From: Roseovarius sp. MMSF_3359
GTDB lineage: Bacteria; Pseudomonadota; Alphaproteobacteria; Rhodobacterales; Rhodobacteraceae
Reading direction: 5' to 3'
DNA: 64,000 nucleotides
Assembly (NCBI RefSeq): GCF_030733385.1
Contig: NZ_JASHJC010000004.1
Span: 186,001 to 250,000, forward strand
A program made the translations under genes and the position numbers. Shown here piece by piece: positions 61,502-64,000 of this stretch (its first letter is position 1; every line of letters begins with the position of its first letter). The notes under the pieces are model-generated. The model worked only from the letters and a program-made list of their open reading frames with translations. It had not been told where the DNA came from and made no database searches.

Positions 61502-64000
61502 ATGCCGACGCTGAACGAAATCCGCTCGACCTTCCTGAACTTCTTTGACCGCAACGATCATGAGATCGTTGACAGCTCGCCGCTGGTGCCACGCAACGAC
61601 CCGACGCTGATGTTCACGAATTCGGGCATGGTGCAGTTCAAGAACCTCTTCACCGGCGCGGAGAAACGCGACTACAAACGCGCTTCGACCAGCCAGAAAT
61701 GCGTGCGGGCAGGCGGTAAACACAACGATCTCGACAATGTGGGCTACACCGCGCGGCATCACACGTTTTTCGAGATGTTGGGCAATTTCAGCTTTGGGGA
61801 TTACTTCAAGGAAGAGGCGATCCCTTTCGCCTGGGACCTGCTGACCAAGGATTTCGAACTGGACAAGTCCAAACTGCTGGTCACGATCTATCATACCGAC
61901 GACGAGGCGGCGGAAATCTGGAAGAAATATGCGGGCCTCTCGGATGATCGTATTATCCGGATCGCGACAGATGATAATTTCTGGTCGATGGGCGCCACGG
62001 GGCCTTGTGGTCCCTGCACTGAGATTTTCTATGACCATGGCCCCGAAATCTGGGGCGGACCGCCGGGTAGTCCCGAAGAGGATGGTGACCGGTTCATCGA
62101 AATCTGGAACCTCGTTTTCATGCAAAACGAGCGGTTTGAAGACGGCTCGCAGATCGACCTTGAGATGCAGTCGATCGACACAGGCATGGGGCTTGAGCGG
62201 ATTGGCGCGCTCTTGCAGGGCAAGCACGACAATTACGACACCGACCTGATGCGCAGCTTGATCGAGTCGTCCGCCCATGTGACGAACCAGGATCCGGACG
62301 GGCCGGGCAACGTGCATCACCGGGTGATTGCGGACCATTTGCGCTCGACGTCGTTCCTGATCGCCGACGGGGTGATGCCCTCGAACGAGGGGCGGGGATA
62401 CGTGCTGCGCCGGATCATGCGGCGGGCGATGCGGCATGCGCATCTCCTGGGGGCAAAGGACCCGGTCATGCACCAACTGGTGCCCGCGTTGGTCACGCAG
62501 ATGGGCCAGGCCTTCCCGGAATTGGGGCAGGCGCAGGCGCTGATTGAAGAGACGCTCAAACTGGAAGAAACCCGGTTCAAGACGACGCTTGACCGTGGTT
62601 TGCGGCTTCTGGAGGACGAGTTAGGGGGCTTACCGGAAAACGCCGCGCTCCCGGGGGAGACCGCGTTCAAACTCTACGACACCTACGGTTTCCCGCTCGA
62701 TCTGACCCAGGATGCGCTACGCGAAAAGGGCCGCGAGGTGGATGTGGACGGGTTCGACAGCGCGATGGCGGAGCAGAAAGCCAAGGCGCGCGCGGCGTGG
62801 TCCGGCTCGGGTGAGGCGGCGGATGCAAGCGTCTGGTTCGATATTGCCGATGCGGCGGGCACCACGGATTTCCTGGGGTATGACACCGAGATCGCCGAGG
62901 GGCAGATTGCTGCGTTGGTTAGCGACGGCGCACAACAGGACAGCGCCACCAAGGGGGCCAGCGTTCAGATCGCGCTGAACCAAACGCCGTTCTACGCGGA
63001 ATCGGGCGGTCAGGTGGGCGATAGCGGGACGCTGCGGACGGATACCGGCGTGGCCCGGATCACGGATACTAAGAAATCCGCCGGCGTCTTCATCCATCTG
63101 GCTGAGGTGATCGACGGCGAGATTGCCAAGGGGCAGCCGGCGCAGCTTGAAGTGGATCACGCGCGGCGGACGTCGATCCGTGCCAATCACTCAGCCACGC
63201 ACCTGCTGCACGAGGCGTTGCGCAAGGCGCTTGGCGATCACGTGGCGCAGCGCGGGTCGCTCAATGCCGATGACCGGTTGCGGTTCGATTTCAGTCACAC
63301 CAAAGCCCTGAGCGCCGATGAATTGGCCCGGGTTGAGACCGAAGTGAACGACTATATCCGGCAAAACGCCCCGGTCGAGACCCGGATCATGACGCCCGAC
63401 GATGCCCGTGGGTTGGGCGCGCAGGCGCTTTTCGGCGAGAAGTATGGCGATGAGGTTCGTGTCGTGTCGATGGGCGTCGAAGACGGATCGGGCAAAGGGC
63501 TCGACGGGCGGACCTATTCGATCGAGCTTTGCGGCGGGACGCATGTGCGGCAGACGGGTGATATCGGTCTTTTCGTGGCGCTTGGCGATACGGCCTCCAG
63601 CGCGGGTGTGCGGCGGATCGAGGCGCTGACCGGGGCGCAGGCGTTTCGGTATCTGAGCGCGCAGGATCGTCGCATGGGCGCCCTGGCCGGCGAACTCAAG
63701 GCGCAGCCCGGCGATGTGGTCGAGCGGGTGCGGGTGTTGATGGATGAACGCAAGGCGCTTACCAACGAGGTGGCGCAGCTTCGGCGCGAATTGGCGATGG
63801 CCGGTGGCGCGGGGCAGGGTGATGGCCCCGAAGCGCAGGAGATCAATGGGGTGAAATTCCTGGCGCAGGTTTTGAACGGGGTGTCGGGCAAGGATCTACC
63901 ATCGCTTATCGACGAGCATAAATCGCGGCTTGGCTCGGGCGCCGTTCTGCTGATCGCTGACACGGGCGACAAGGTGGCCGTGGCCGCGGGCGTGACCGAC
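61502..64000 (+). CDS. alaS: Alanyl-tRNA synthetase (C-terminus beyond window)
   Basis: 833 codons are in the window and the frame is still open at the right edge; the family length is about 870-885. The class II catalytic core begins with [15 protein letters not shown] and [21 protein letters not shown], then [15 protein letters not shown] and TGMGLERI. The editing domain has [12 protein letters not shown] (zinc/editing His pair, ~565) and ELCGGTHV (~680). The C-Ala region is started but incomplete. ATG 61502 is preceded by AAAAGAGACGCCC. It charges tRNA-Ala. Confidence 0.97.
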   Translation, partial: MPTLNEIRSTFLNFFDRNDHEIVDSSPLVPRNDPTLMFTNSGMVQFKNLFTGAEKRDYKRASTSQKCVRAGGKHNDLDNVGYTARHHTFFEMLGNFSFGDYFKEEAIPFAWDLLTKDFELDKSKLLVTIYHTDDEAAEIWKKYAGLSDDRIIRIATDDNFWSMGATGPCGPCTEIFYDHGPEIWGGPPGSPEEDGDRFIEIWNLVFMQNERFEDGSQIDLEMQSIDTGMGLERIGALLQGKHDNYDTDLMRSLIESSAHVTNQDPDGPGNVHHRVIADHLRSTSFLIADGVMPSNEGRGYVLRRIMRRAMRHAHLLGAKDPVMHQLVPALVTQMGQAFPELGQAQALIEETLKLEETRFKTTLDRGLRLLEDELGGLPENAALPGETAFKLYDTYGFPLDLTQDALREKGREVDVDGFDSAMAEQKAKARAAWSGSGEAADASVWFDIADAAGTTDFLGYDTEIAEGQIAALVSDGAQQDSATKGASVQIALNQTPFYAESGGQVGDSGTLRTDTGVARITDTKKSAGVFIHLAEVIDGEIAKGQPAQLEVDHARRTSIRANHSATHLLHEALRKALGDHVAQRGSLNADDRLRFDFSHTKALSADELARVETEVNDYIRQNAPVETRIMTPDDARGLGAQALFGEKYGDEVRVVSMGVEDGSGKGLDGRTYSIELCGGTHVRQTGDIGLFVALGDTASSAGVRRIEALTGAQAFRYLSAQDRRMGALAGELKAQPGDVVERVRVLMDERKALTNEVAQLRRELAMAGGAGQGDGPEAQEINGVKFLAQVLNGVSGKDLPSLIDEHKSRLGSGAVLLIADTGDKVAVAAGVTD

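Overview
The window is high-GC alphaproteobacterial chromosome, most likely a marine Rhodobacterales (Roseobacter-group) strain. Supporting signs are a CckA-type hybrid kinase, a recA promoter with the alphaproteobacterial GAAC-N7-GAAC SOS box, a class II DAHP synthase, a PAS_5 protein, a TMAO/betaine-type ABC transporter, and a methylamine plus serine-cycle gene set. I saw no rRNA, tRNA, CRISPR array, prophage or transposase gene. The main non-coding novelty is a ~140 bp repeat with terminal inverted repeats, present in two good copies and one decayed copy.

Layout. 1-5.7 kb is housekeeping (MarC fragment, phosphoesterase, OmpH/Skp, ABC-F, diguanylate cyclase, ndk, DUF4112). 5.9-10.7 kb is a minus-strand operon: quaternary-amine/TMAO-type binding protein, ATPase, permease and an odd ureohydrolase. 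11-19.2 kb is a LysR gene facing a seven-gene catabolic run (aldehyde dehydrogenase, LLM monooxygenase, DUF1185, alpha/beta hydrolase, Xsc-like ThDP enzyme, TauD dioxygenase, CMD protein), interrupted twice by structured palindromic elements. 19.3-24.3 kb holds an XRE-cupin regulator and mgsABC-gmaS (alternatively glxBCD-glnT), followed by a GlxA-type regulator, DAHP synthase, a PAS protein, and yicC-gmk-gamma carbonic anhydrase. 30.4-35.9 kb is a second LysR gene facing a five-gene oxidoreductase operon (CmcJ/NvfI-like, LLM, SDR, crotonase, quinone reductase). 37.4-43.7 kb is a nitrilase-family / long PLP decarboxylase / ATP-grasp / C45 acyltransferase cluster that fits no pathway I know. 45.1-50.6 kb carries five serine-cycle genes in two operons (sga-hpr and mcl-mtkA-mtkB), with a LuxR-type regulator facing them and a RACo-like corrinoid activator beyond. 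54.4-64 kb is core: guaB, an RsmB-like methyltransferase, cckA, a sulfotransferase, recA and alaS (cut by the window end).

How it fits together. The mgs/gmaS genes convert methylamine and glutamate to N-methylglutamate, and the serine-cycle genes assimilate C1 units into C2 units. A TMAO-like transporter and a corrinoid reactivase suggest methyl-group substrates. Together they point to methylated-amine metabolism, but N-methylglutamate dehydrogenase and TMA/TMAO-degrading enzymes are not in the window. The two clusters most likely to be undescribed are the decarboxylase/ATP-grasp/C45 cluster and the Xsc-like/LLM/DUF1185 cluster. Starts given here were often moved inward from the longest open frame to a start with a Shine-Dalgarno sequence or a conserved N-terminus; functions come from motif recognition by eye, without database searches.
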